Source of the DNA: JANPPS01 sp043758105
GTDB lineage: Bacteria; Pseudomonadota; Alphaproteobacteria; Acetobacterales; Acetobacteraceae
NCBI GenBank assembly: GCA_043758105.1
Contig: JAYVOF010000201.1
Location: 1 to 9,451 of the forward strand
Reading direction: 5' to 3'
DNA: 9,451 bases
The stretch's first letter is position 1; each line of letters starts with the position of its first letter. The notes beneath the pieces are model-generated. The model was not told the DNA's origin. It saw only the letters and a program-made list of their open reading frames with translations, and did no database searches. This document shows positions 1 through 6,190 of the stretch, piece after piece. The translations under genes and the position numbers were made by a program.

Positions 1-81
1 GCATCCGTCGAGACGCCGCAGGATCCTTACTCCGTGCCGCCGCAGCCCGCAGCCCGGCCGCGTCCATATCTTGCCTTGTGA
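1..81 (+). CDS. C-terminal end of an unidentified protein (partial, 26 codons)
   Basis: Frame 1 is open from the left edge to a TGA at 79-81 and reads ASVETPQDPYSVPPQPAA followed by RPRPYLAL. This is a proline- and alanine-rich tail such as often ends an alphaproteobacterial protein, with GC-rich codons as in the neighbouring genes. No domain is visible in so short a piece, so no function can be given. The gene would be convergent with ggt, whose stop lies at 340. The other reading frames over the same bases look less like protein. Open frame and composition are the only support, so this remains a moderate-confidence call. Confidence 0.42.
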   Translation, partial: ASVETPQDPYSVPPQPAARPRPYLAL

Positions 82-153
82 TCGATACCGTCATCGCGCG
101 CTCTCCTTGTCAGGACAGCGAATGAGACCCCGCCGAGCCGACGCAAGAGGCTT

Positions 154-208
154 CGAGTCAAAGCTTCGGGCGATTGGTATTATACCAGCGGCCGTAACCA
201 TTGACTCG
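154..208. repeat. Inverted-repeat element with inner hairpin next to the large palindrome
   Basis: CGAGTCAA at 154-161 is the exact reverse complement of TTGACTCG at 201-208. Between the arms lies a second small hairpin, GGTAT-T-ATACC, at 176-186. The element abuts, and by two bases overlaps, the long palindrome that begins at 207. It lies in the convergent gap between the gene ending at 81 and ggt ending at 340. It may be a separate small repeat or the flank of a composite repeat. No coding frame or terminator T-run goes with it. Confidence 0.4.
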
Positions 209-302
209 TCATTGCGAGACACCGCTTGGTGGCGAAGCAATCCAGGGCCGACAAGCGCTCGTGTTGCCCCTGGATTGCTTCGCCAAGCGGCTCGCAATGA
301 CG
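207..302. repeat. Complete long palindromic repeat (CGTCATTGCGAG family), copy A
   Basis: The sequence begins CGTCATTGCGAG at 207 and ends CTCGCAATGACG at 302, which is the exact reverse complement. The inner arms GCGAAGCAATCCAGG and CCTGGATTGCTTCGC also pair. The result is a stem of about 36 bp, interrupted by a few extra bases on the left arm, with a short loop around 248-262. Repeats of this type are, to my knowledge, widespread between genes in Alphaproteobacteria. It sits between two convergent gene ends and starts 38 bp beyond the ggt stop. There it could stabilise or end the ggt transcript, although no T-run follows. Its right half, 250-301, recurs at 2062-2113. Confidence 0.87.
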
Positions 303-339
303 CCGTTTGCCGACCGGTCGAACTTAAATGCCGTTGGTG

Positions 340-2115
340 TTAGCGGCCGACCGCCGCACCGGCCGGGCGGCGATCGTCGTTGGCGCCATACAGCATGCCA
401 GGACGCATCCGGCCCGAGAGCGCGCTGTCGTTGGCTGCTTGACCCAGCGTGTCGGTTCTGGACTGCCCCACCGCGACCAGTTCCGCGGCGCCCCAGGGGA
501 CTTGCTCGGTGATCGTGTAGCCCATGGCGCGCAGGAGGGTTTGGGTGTCCGGAGAGAGGGCGAAGCGTTCGGCATAGAGGACGTCCGGTAGCCATTGGTG
601 GTGAATGCGCGGGGCGTCCACCGCCTCCTGCGGGGCCATGCCGTGGTCCAGGACGTTGAGGATGCTTTGCAACACGATCGTGATGATGCGGCTGCCGCCC
701 GGGGAGCCGGTGACGAGGAGGGTCTTGCCGTCGCGCGTCACGACCGTGGGGGCCATGCTGCTGAGGGGGCGCTTGCCGGGAGCGATGGCGTTGGCCTGGC
801 CCTGGACGAGGCCGTAGAGGTTGGGCATTCCGGTTTTGATGGTGAAATCGTCCATCTCGTTATTCAGTAGGAACCCGGTGTCGCCGGCGATGCTGATCGC
901 GCCGAACGCGCCGTTGAGGGTGTAGGTCGTGCTGACGGCGTTGCCGGCGGCGTCCACGATGCTGAAATGCGTGGTCTCGGTCTTTTCGTGCGGGGCAGTG
1001 CCGGGGCGGAGGTCGCGGGAGGGCGTCGCGCGATCGGTGATTTGGGCGCGGATGGCCGCGGCATACTCGTTCGAGAGCAAGCGTTCGACCGGGTTTTGGA
1101 TGAACGCCGGGTCGCCGAGATAGGTGTTGCGGTCGAGATAGGCGTGGCGCATCGCCTCGGTCATCAGGTGCACGGATTGGGCGGAGTGGAAGCCGATGGC
1201 GGGTAGGTCGTAGCCCTCCAGCACCTGGAGGATTTCGCACAGCGTGGTGCCGCCGGAGGAGGGCGGGGGTGCGGAGATGATAACGGCCCCCCGATAGCCA
1301 CAGCGCAGCGGCGCGGTATCGACGGCGCGATAGGCGGCGAAGTCGGCGGCGGTCAGGATGCCACCCTCGGCGCGGGAGGTGGCCTCCACGGCTTCGGGGA
1401 TTGGGCCGTGATAGAACGCGTCCGGCCCCTGGTCCGCGATGGATTGTAGGGTGTGGGCGAGGTCCGGCTGGATCAGGCGGTCGCCGGGCTGGAGAGTGGT
1501 GCCGTCCGGGCGGAGGAACACGCGAGCGACGTTGGGGGCGCGGCGGAACCGGTCCGCCTCGGTGTCGAGGATATCGGTATCGGCGCGGGTGAGCACGAAA
1601 CCCCCGGTGGCCAGCCGGATCGCGGCGGCCATGAGCGTGGGCCGGTCCATCGTGCCATAGCGCTCGCGGGCCAGTTCGAGCCCGGCCACCGTGCCCGGCA
1701 CGCCGGCGGCGCGGGCACCGTAGATGGAGCTGCCAGGGACGGGGGTGCCGGACCGGTCCAGATACATGTCCGCCGTGGCGGCCGCGGGCGCCGTCTCGCG
1801 GAAATTCAGGAAGCGGTCGCGGCCGTCCGCCAGGTGCAGCACCATGAAGCCGCCGCCGCCGATATTGCCGCAGCACGGGTTCACCACCGCCATGGCGTAG
1901 CCGACGGCGACCGCCGCATCGACCGCGTTGCCGCCCTGCGCCAGGATAGCGACCCCGGCGTCGGACGCCAGGCGCTGCGCGGTCACGACCATGCCCTGCC
2001 CGGCCTCGGCCGCTGGGGCGGTGGCGGCGTGGGCCGTGCGGAGCAGAAGGAGTGCGAGTGCGACGAGCGCGCCTGTTGCCCCTGGATTGCTTCGCCAAGG
2101 GGCTCGCAATGACAT
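340..2115 (-). CDS. ggt: Gamma-glutamyltranspeptidase (glutathione hydrolase), periplasmic
   Basis: This N-terminal-nucleophile hydrolase cleaves or transfers the gamma-glutamyl group of glutathione in the periplasm. The call gives 591 residues, close to the 580 of E. coli GGT. Residues 1 to about 30 form a signal peptide with hydrophobic core ALVALALLLL and an AHA-A cleavage site. FRETAP (Arg106) matches the gamma-glutamate-binding Arg of the family. TTHFSIVD begins with catalytic Thr381, which becomes the N-terminus of the small subunit after self-cleavage. It is followed by NNEMDDF, PLSSM (Ser452, Ser453) and GSPGGSR (Gly473, Gly474); the C-terminus keeps the family's LYGA motif. I chose the ATG at 2115 because it overlaps the gshB stop (TAATG) and gives a normal signal peptide. 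An in-frame ATG at 2145 would add ten polar residues inside gshB. The first 18 codons come from a palindromic repeat (see 2062-2113). No strong Shine-Dalgarno is visible, so translation is probably coupled to gshB. Confidence 0.95.
   Translation of the reverse strand: MSLRAPWRSNPGATGALVALALLLLRTAHAATAPAAEAGQGMVVTAQRLASDAGVAILAQGGNAVDAAVAVGYAMAVVNPCCGNIGGGGFMVLHLADGRDRFLNFRETAPAAATADMYLDRSGTPVPGSSIYGARAAGVPGTVAGLELARERYGTMDRPTLMAAAIRLATGGFVLTRADTDILDTEADRFRRAPNVARVFLRPDGTTLQPGDRLIQPDLAHTLQSIADQGPDAFYHGPIPEAVEATSRAEGGILTAADFAAYRAVDTAPLRCGYRGAVIISAPPPSSGGTTLCEILQVLEGYDLPAIGFHSAQSVHLMTEAMRHAYLDRNTYLGDPAFIQNPVERLLSNEYAAAIRAQITDRATPSRDLRPGTAPHEKTETTHFSIVDAAGNAVSTTYTLNGAFGAISIAGDTGFLLNNEMDDFTIKTGMPNLYGLVQGQANAIAPGKRPLSSMAPTVVTRDGKTLLVTGSPGGSRIITIVLQSILNVLDHGMAPQEAVDAPRIHHQWLPDVLYAERFALSPDTQTLLRAMGYTITEQVPWGAAELVAVGQSRTDTLGQAANDSALSGRMRPGMLYGANDDRRPAGAAVGR
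2062..2113. repeat. Half copy (copy B) of the CGTCATTGCGAG repeat, inside the ggt start
   Basis: These 52 bases match 250-301 of copy A at 48 positions in the same orientation. The differences fall at the 4th, 10th, 12th and one position near the end (AAGGGG instead of AAGCGG). Only the right half of the palindrome is present. Read on the minus strand it encodes MSLRAPWRSNPGATGALV, the first 18 residues of the ggt product. WRSNPGA is the typical translation of this repeat in spurious alphaproteobacterial ORFs, but here it sits in a real gene. Confidence 0.88.
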
Positions 2116-3053
2116 TATTTCCGCTTGCGCTCGATCACGTCCCAAATTTCCGACGCGAGGTCCGCGCCGTCGAAGCGGGCGATTTCTTGGAGGCCGGTGG
2201 GGGAGGTCACGTTGATTTCGGTCAGGTAGTCGCCGATCACGTCGATGCCGACGAAGATCAGGCCGTTATCGCGGAGATAGGGGCCGATCCGGGCGCAGAT
2301 GTCCTGTTCGCGCCGGGTGAGTTCCGAGCGTTCGGGCCGTCCGCCCACGTGCATGTTGCTGCGCGCCTCGCCCGCGGCTGGCACGCGGTTGACGGCGCCC
2401 CGCGGTTCGCCGTCGATCAGGATGATGCGCTTGTCGCCCTGCCGCACCGCGGGCTCGTAGCGCTGGATCATGAGCGGTTCGCGGGAGCGGGCGAAGTGCA
2501 TTTCCAGCAGGCTGGCGAGGTTCTCGTCATCGGGCTTGATGCGGAACACGCCGGCGCCGCCGTTGCCGAACAGGGGTTTGACGATGATGTCCCGATACTC
2601 GGTGCGGAAGGCGCGGATGGCGTCGGTGTCCCAGGTGATGAGGGTGGGGGGCATCAGCTCGGGAAAATGGGTGACTAGCAGCTTTTCCGGCGCATTGCGC
2701 ACTTGGGCCGGGTCGTTGACGACGAGGGTGCCGGGTTGCACGTGTTCCAGCATGTGGGTGGCGGTGATGTACGCCATGTCGAAGGGCGGGTCCTGGCGCA
2801 TCAGGATGACGTCCATGGTGCCGAGGTCATGGGTGGCGGCGTCACCGAATTTGTAATGGTCGTTCCGCACCCGCTGCACCGTGACCGGACGCGCCGTGGC
2901 GGTGAGGCGGGTGCCGTGCAGGGACATGTGCCGCACCTCGTAATGCCACATGCGATGGCCGCGGTGTTGCGCCTCTAGCATCAGGGCGAACGTACTGTCG
3001 CCGTCGATGTTGACGGTCTCGATCGGGTCCATCTGGACGGCAATTTTCAGCAT
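2115..3053 (-). CDS. gshB: Glutathione synthetase
   Basis: This cytoplasmic ATP-grasp enzyme joins gamma-glutamylcysteine and glycine to make glutathione, the second step of the pathway. At 312 residues it has the usual length and the full set of GshB signatures. They are MDPIETVNIDGDSTFAL (8-24), MRQDPPFD (85-92), the glycine-rich ATP loop KPLFGNGGAGVF (159-170), GDKRIILIDGEP (206-217), the substrate loop AAGEARSN (226-233) and the metal-binding EINVTSPTG (279-287). It starts 7 nt after the stop of the 65-residue gene and its TAA shares one base with the ggt ATG. Synthesis and breakdown of glutathione are thus in one unit. The upstream stretch has only a weak ribosome binding site. No gshA, which makes the precursor, lies in the window. 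Confidence 0.97.
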   Translation of the reverse strand: MLKIAVQMDPIETVNIDGDSTFALMLEAQHRGHRMWHYEVRHMSLHGTRLTATARPVTVQRVRNDHYKFGDAATHDLGTMDVILMRQDPPFDMAYITATHMLEHVQPGTLVVNDPAQVRNAPEKLLVTHFPELMPPTLITWDTDAIRAFRTEYRDIIVKPLFGNGGAGVFRIKPDDENLASLLEMHFARSREPLMIQRYEPAVRQGDKRIILIDGEPRGAVNRVPAAGEARSNMHVGGRPERSELTRREQDICARIGPYLRDNGLIFVGIDVIGDYLTEINVTSPTGLQEIARFDGADLASEIWDVIERKRK

Positions 3054-3060
3054 ACCGGAT

Positions 3061-3258
3061 TTACTTTTTGAGCGGCTGGTGGGCGCGGTCCAGCAGTCGG
3101 CTGAGGAGGCCGGGCTTCTTCGGCGGCTTGGGTGGGGCGGCGTCGGCGGCGGCGCGTTTTTGTTTCTCGGTGAGGTGTTTTTCGAGCGATGTGCCCTTTT
3201 TGGCGGCGCGTTTGGCCTCGTAGGCGCGCTGGCCCGGAGTCATTACTTTTTCGGTCAT
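3061..3258 (-). CDS. Small basic conserved-looking protein, 65 residues, function unknown
   Basis: The product starts MTEKVMTPGQRAYEAKRAAK and ends LLSRLLDRAHQPLKK. It is very rich in Lys, Ala and Pro, with a likely helical front half, a PPKPPKKPG linker at about 42-50 and a short amphipathic C-terminal helix. It has no signal peptide or membrane segment. The start at 3258 lies 4 nt after the permease stop, with an AGGGA-like ribosome binding site inside the permease end, and gshB follows after 7 nt. This tight packing is the main evidence that it is translated. A start at the second Met (3243) is possible. I recall similar small proteins (MTPGQRAYEA type) annotated as hypothetical in Rhodospirillales, but I know no function. 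A longer open frame upstream is just the permease gene read in another frame. Confidence 0.8.
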   Translation of the reverse strand: MTEKVMTPGQRAYEAKRAAKKGTSLEKHLTEKQKRAAADAAPPKPPKKPGLLSRLLDRAHQPLKK

Positions 3259-3262
3259 GTCC

Positions 3263-4006
3263 CTATCCCATCCGGCGCAACAGCCCGCGCTGTAGCGCGC
3301 CGAGCGCTGCGTTGATGGCGATCCCGGCGGCGGATAGCAAGACCAGGGCGGCGAACATGCGGGGGATTTGCAGGCGGTACCCGGCCTCGAGGATGCGGTA
3401 GGCGAGGCCGGAGGCGACACCGCCGGAGCCGGCGACGAATTCGGCCACCACCGCGCCCACCAAGGCGAGGCCGCCGGAGACGCGGAGGCCGGCGAGGAAT
3501 TGCGGCACGGCGGCGGGGAGGCGCAGCAGCCACAGGATTTGCCAGCGCGTGGCGCCGTTCAGGCGGAACAGGTCCACGAACTCGTCCGGGGCGGCGGCGA
3601 GGCCGGCGGCGGTGTTACTGAACACCGGGAAGAACGCGACGATGGTGGCGCAGACCACGAGGGCGGCGAACGGGTTGCCGACCCAGACGATGATCAGCGG
3701 CGCGATGGCGACGATGGGTGTCACCTGCAGCACGATGGCCCAGGGCAGCACGGCGGCGCGGGCCCAGGGGCTGGCGGCCATGAGCAACGCCAGGGTGACG
3801 CCCATGACGACGCTGAGCGCCAGCGCCACCGCGGTCACCAGCAGGGTGGAGGCGAGCGAGACCAGCAGCAGGCCCGGCGCGGTTGCGAAGGCGGCGGCGA
3901 TGGCGAGCGGGCCGGGCAGGACGTAGGGGGCGACGTGCCAGAGGCGCACCGCGGCCTCCCACAAGGCGAGGGTTAGCAGGCCGAATAGGGCGGGGGCGGC
4001 CTTCAT
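3263..4006 (-). CDS. ABC transporter permease, NitT/TauT (SsuC/TauC-like) family
   Basis: This inner-membrane permease subunit has 247 residues and about six hydrophobic spans (for example ALFGLLTLALWEA, SLASTLLVTAVALALSVVMG, VLPWAIVLQVTPIVAIAPLI and LVGAVVAEFVAG). The cytoplasmic EAA-type coupling loop lies around VDLFRLNGATRWQILWLLRLP, with the typical Gly-Ala-x-Arg/Trp core that contacts the ATPase. The early VLPGPLAI segment is typical of the nitrate/taurine/sulfonate class. The ATG at 4006 overlaps the ATPase stop by 4 nt (ATGA), which fixes the start. An open frame reaching further upstream is Arg/His/Pro-rich and is only the ATPase gene read in another frame. Substrate cannot be deduced from the permease. 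Confidence 0.93.
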   Translation of the reverse strand: MKAAPALFGLLTLALWEAAVRLWHVAPYVLPGPLAIAAAFATAPGLLLVSLASTLLVTAVALALSVVMGVTLALLMAASPWARAAVLPWAIVLQVTPIVAIAPLIIVWVGNPFAALVVCATIVAFFPVFSNTAAGLAAAPDEFVDLFRLNGATRWQILWLLRLPAAVPQFLAGLRVSGGLALVGAVVAEFVAGSGGVASGLAYRILEAGYRLQIPRMFAALVLLSAAGIAINAALGALQRGLLRRMG

Positions 4007-4710
4007 GACCGCATGGCGTGGGCGATGTCGGCAACCAGGGCGGTGTAGGCCGGGGTGAGGCGGCGCTCGGGCGTCTCGGGGACGGTGGAGGGGATGTCGT
4101 GGATGATGCGGCCGGGGCGGGGGGACATGAGGACGATGCGGGTGGCGAGGTAGGCGGCCTCGTAGATCGAATGGGTGACGAAGATGACGGTGCAGCCCTG
4201 TTGGCGGCACAGGGTGCGGAGGTCGTGCTGGAGGGTGTGGCGGGTGAATTCGTCCAGTGCGGCGAAGGGTTCGTCCATCAGTAATAGGGCGGGTTCGGCG
4301 ACCAGGGCGCGGGCGAGGGAGACGCGCATGCGCATGCCGCCCGACAGCTCGCGCGGGCGGGCGTGGGCGAAACCGGTGAGGCCGACGCGGTCGAGGGCGG
4401 CGGCGACGCGGGTGGGATCGGTTTGGCCGCGGAGGCGGAGCGGGAGGGCGACGTTGACGGCGGCGGTGGCCCAGGGGAGCAGGGTGGGGTCCTGAAAGAC
4501 ATAGGCGATGCGGTTGCGGGGTGTTGCGGTTGTGACGGTGCCCTCATTCGGTTCATCGAGGCCGGCGACGAGCCGCAGCAGGGTGGATTTGCCGCAGCCG
4601 GAGGGGCCGAGCAGGGTGATGAACTCGCCGGGGGCGACGGTGAGGCTGGCGTTTTGCAGGGCGATGGTGCCGGTCGGGTAGCGGCGGGTGACGTTTGTGA
4701 TGGTTAGCAT
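4003..4710 (-). CDS. ABC transporter ATP-binding protein, NitT/TauT (SsuB/TauB-like) family
   Basis: This ATPase subunit of 235 residues drives the importer encoded around it. Visible motifs in order are Walker A GPSGCGKST (35-43), Q-loop VFQD with Gln73, signature LSGGM (122-126), Walker B LLLMDE (142-147), the ALDEFTR D-loop and switch His180 in VTHS. The short C-terminus (MSPRPGRI, about 195-201) is standard for nitrate/taurine/sulfonate importers. It lies between its partners: the binding-protein gene ends 81 nt upstream and the permease overlaps by 4 nt. No good Shine-Dalgarno precedes the ATG (upstream bases read CACCCCTAAACCC), so expression may be lower than that of the binding protein. 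Substrate is not known. Confidence 0.94.
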   Translation of the reverse strand: MLTITNVTRRYPTGTIALQNASLTVAPGEFITLLGPSGCGKSTLLRLVAGLDEPNEGTVTTATPRNRIAYVFQDPTLLPWATAAVNVALPLRLRGQTDPTRVAAALDRVGLTGFAHARPRELSGGMRMRVSLARALVAEPALLLMDEPFAALDEFTRHTLQHDLRTLCRQQGCTVIFVTHSIYEAAYLATRIVLMSPRPGRIIHDIPSTVPETPERRLTPAYTALVADIAHAMRS

Positions 4711-4752
4711 GGGTTTAGGGGTGCGCCTGGTTGGGGTCCGTTCGTGTTGTTT

Positions 4753-4790
4753 CCCTCACCCCGGCCCTCTCCCGGAGGGAGAGGGGGAAG
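4753..4790. repeat. GC-rich hairpin (REP-like) between binding-protein and ATPase genes
   Basis: CCCTCTCCC at 4765-4773 pairs perfectly with GGGAGAGGG at 4777-4785 around a GGA loop. It is flanked by a CCCTCACCCCGG stretch, the wording of a common intergenic repeat in Proteobacteria. It begins 6 nt past the binding-protein stop on the coding (minus) strand. No T-run follows in either direction, so it is not a classic terminator. A likely role is to protect the 3' end of the upstream message and thin out transcription of the ATPase and later genes. Confidence 0.65.
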
Positions 4791-4791
4791 G

Positions 4792-5754
4792 TCATTTTTT
4801 CACGAAGCGGAGGTTTACGGCGCGGTGCCAGTCTAGGGTGGGGGGGTAGAGGCCCTCGGCCTGGACGGCGCGGGTGAAGGCGGACCAACGGGCGTCGGTC
4901 ATGGCGGCGATGCCGTCGCCGGATTGGACGATGCCGCGGGATTTCAGGACGGTACGGCCGTAGGCGAGGAGCTCGTCGGACATGTCCGGATTGGCCTGTT
5001 TGATGAGGGCGTTGCCGGGTGCCGGGTCGGTGTCGAGGTAGGAGGCCCAGCCCTCGATCGAGGCGTCGATGAAGCGTTGGATCAGGTCCGGATTTTGGCC
5101 GATCAGGCGGTTGCTGGTGGTGATGAGGCTCGCGTAGCCGTCGAACCCGGCGTCGGCGAGCAGGAGGACGACGGGCTCGAAGCCGCCCTGTTGCTTGATG
5201 GCGAACGGCTCGCTGCCGAGGTAGCCCTGCTGGATGGCGTTTTTGTCCGCGAGGAAGGGGGCGAGGTTGAAGGTGTAGGGGCGGATTTGCGCGTCGGTGT
5301 AGCCGTATTTGCGGCTGAGGAAGGTCCACCAGCTGGTGCGGGTGGCGGCTCCGATCATGATGGGCTGTCCACGCAGGCTTTCGAAGCTGTCATGGCCGGT
5401 GTTGGGGTGGCTGATGAGCACGGTGGGATCGCGCTGGAACATGGCGGCGACGGTGCTGAAGGGGAGGTCTTCCTGGGCGAGGTTGAGGGTCAGGAAGGCG
5501 TTGCCGGTGATGATGAAGTCGAGGCTGCCGGCCAGCAGGAGCTGGGTCTGATTGGCCTGTGGCCCGCCCTGGCGGATGGTGACGTCGAGGCCGTGCTTGG
5601 CGTAGATTCCGGTGGCGATGGCCTGGTAATAGCCGCCGTATTCCGCCTCGGCGAGCCAATCCAGGCCGAAGGTGACGCGGTCGAGCGCGCGGGCGGGGGG
5701 CGCCAGGACGGTGGTGGCGAGGGTGAGGCAGGCGGCGAGGAGTAGGCGTAGCAT
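4792..5754 (-). CDS. Periplasmic substrate-binding protein of an NMT1/THI5-like ABC importer
   Basis: This soluble receptor of 320 residues presents a solute to the permease and ATPase encoded just downstream. Residues 1-23 form a signal peptide (hydrophobic LLLAACLTLATTVLA, cleavage after ARA). The mature protein opens with FGLDWLAEAEYGGYYQAIAT then GIYAKHGLDVTI, the hallmark of the NMT1/THI5 (SsuA/TauA/ThiY) fold. Further family features are the GSLDFIITG segment and SFESLRGQPIMIG. Members bind nitrate, taurine, alkylsulfonates or thiamine-pyrimidine precursors. Nothing seen here decides among these; an acidic LAEAE replaces the LDWxPN-type motif of HMP binders. GGAG at 5765-5762 sits 7 nt before the ATG and supports the start. 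It is the first gene of the minus-strand unit and diverges from the DUF1491 gene. Confidence 0.92.
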   Translation of the reverse strand: MLRLLLAACLTLATTVLAPPARALDRVTFGLDWLAEAEYGGYYQAIATGIYAKHGLDVTIRQGGPQANQTQLLLAGSLDFIITGNAFLTLNLAQEDLPFSTVAAMFQRDPTVLISHPNTGHDSFESLRGQPIMIGAATRTSWWTFLSRKYGYTDAQIRPYTFNLAPFLADKNAIQQGYLGSEPFAIKQQGGFEPVVLLLADAGFDGYASLITTSNRLIGQNPDLIQRFIDASIEGWASYLDTDPAPGNALIKQANPDMSDELLAYGRTVLKSRGIVQSGDGIAAMTDARWSAFTRAVQAEGLYPPTLDWHRAVNLRFVKK

Positions 5755-5820
5755 GGGGTATCTCCGGTGGTCGTCTTGGGCACGATTCGGGTAGGTTGCA
5801 CCACCTTATAGGGAAGAGCG
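5755..5820. promoter_or_regulatory. Divergent intergenic region for the ABC operon and the DUF1491 gene
   Basis: These 66 bp must hold, or overlap, the start sites of both divergent genes. A TATAAG on the minus strand (5810-5805) resembles a -10 box for the transporter operon, but no good -35 box stands at 16-18 bp. GGAG at 5765-5762 (minus) is the binding-protein ribosome site, and GGGAAGAG at 5811-5818 (plus) is a close, weak one for DUF1491. The promoters themselves are not resolved. Confidence 0.35.
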
Positions 5821-6153
5821 ATGGGCGAGCCACGGGTCAAGGCCAAGCTTTGGGTGCAAATGGCGCTGCGGATGGGGGATTTGGATGGGCGTCCTGGGGC
5901 GGTGCTGCGGAGCGGGGACGCGGATGCGGGGGGCGTGCTGGTGGTCTTACGCGGGCGGGACGGGCTGATGGTGTTGTCGCAGATGCGCAGCGGCGATGAT
6001 GTGAGCTGGTTGCGCGGGACGGGGGCGGTGGCGGTGGATCAGGCGGCGGCGGATGCGTATGTGGCGCGGCAGGTGAAGCGTGATTCGGATTTGTGGGTTT
6101 TGGAGTTCGAGGCGCGAGATTTTCTGCCGCCGTTCGAGGCGCGTATCGTTTAG
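5821..6153 (+). CDS. DUF1491 family protein
   Basis: The product has 110 residues, the usual size for the family, with no signal peptide or membrane segment, so it is probably cytoplasmic. Family-like parts are the N-terminal KAKLWVQMALRMGD segment, the RSGDADAGGVLVVLRGRDGL block (about 31-50), and the closing AYVARQVKRDSDLWVLEFEA (about 79-98), which corresponds to the conserved 'Y-RQ---D-DLWV-E-E' ending. The family has no established function and is found mainly in Alphaproteobacteria. The gene stands alone between the divergent transporter operon and the omp genes. Its ATG follows GGGAAGAG closely. Confidence 0.85.
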   Translation: MGEPRVKAKLWVQMALRMGDLDGRPGAVLRSGDADAGGVLVVLRGRDGLMVLSQMRSGDDVSWLRGTGAVAVDQAAADAYVARQVKRDSDLWVLEFEARDFLPPFEARIV

Positions 6154-6171
6154 CTCACGCATCCGTGTGTC

Positions 6172-6190
6172 ACATTGGCGCGACCAATGT
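6172..6190. promoter_or_regulatory. Operator-like palindrome after DUF1491, upstream of omp gene 1
   Basis: ACATTGG-CGCGA-CCAATGT is a perfect 7-bp inverted repeat with a 5-base centre. It begins 18 nt after the DUF1491 stop and ends 154 nt before the omp ATG. The geometry fits a dimeric regulator's binding site. It is not followed by a T-run, so it is not a standard terminator. Confidence 0.35.

Noticed and set aside
71..595. Several overlapping open frames across the left intergenic palindrome
   Set aside because: They contain the translated repeat (WRSNP..., GLLRQ...RND) and are artefacts of the palindrome or overlap the ggt end. Only the short frame ending at 81 looks protein-like.
1453..2112. 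219-residue plus-strand open frame opposite ggt
   Set aside because: It is Gly/Arg/His-rich with no domain pattern and lies fully antisense to a well-supported ggt. High GC content creates long antisense frames.
2116..2145. Upstream ATG adding ten residues to ggt
   Set aside because: It lies inside gshB and would put a long charged stretch (MGRDRAQAEI) before the signal peptide. The ATG at 2115 fits the stop-start overlap.
3368..3976. 202-residue plus-strand open frame opposite the permease
   Set aside because: It is a run of Gly/Glu/Gln/Asp-rich low-complexity sequence, the mirror of a GC-rich hydrophobic gene on the other strand.
4924..5745. 273-residue plus-strand open frame opposite the binding-protein gene
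   Set aside because: It is antisense to a gene with a clear family match and signal peptide, and its Gly/Val/Glu/Ala-rich composition is that of a shadow frame.
5728..5754. Lipobox-like LAAC near the start of the binding protein
   Set aside because: The Cys is residue 9, too close to the N-terminus for a lipoprotein signal, and the hydrophobic stretch continues to a normal ARA cleavage site.
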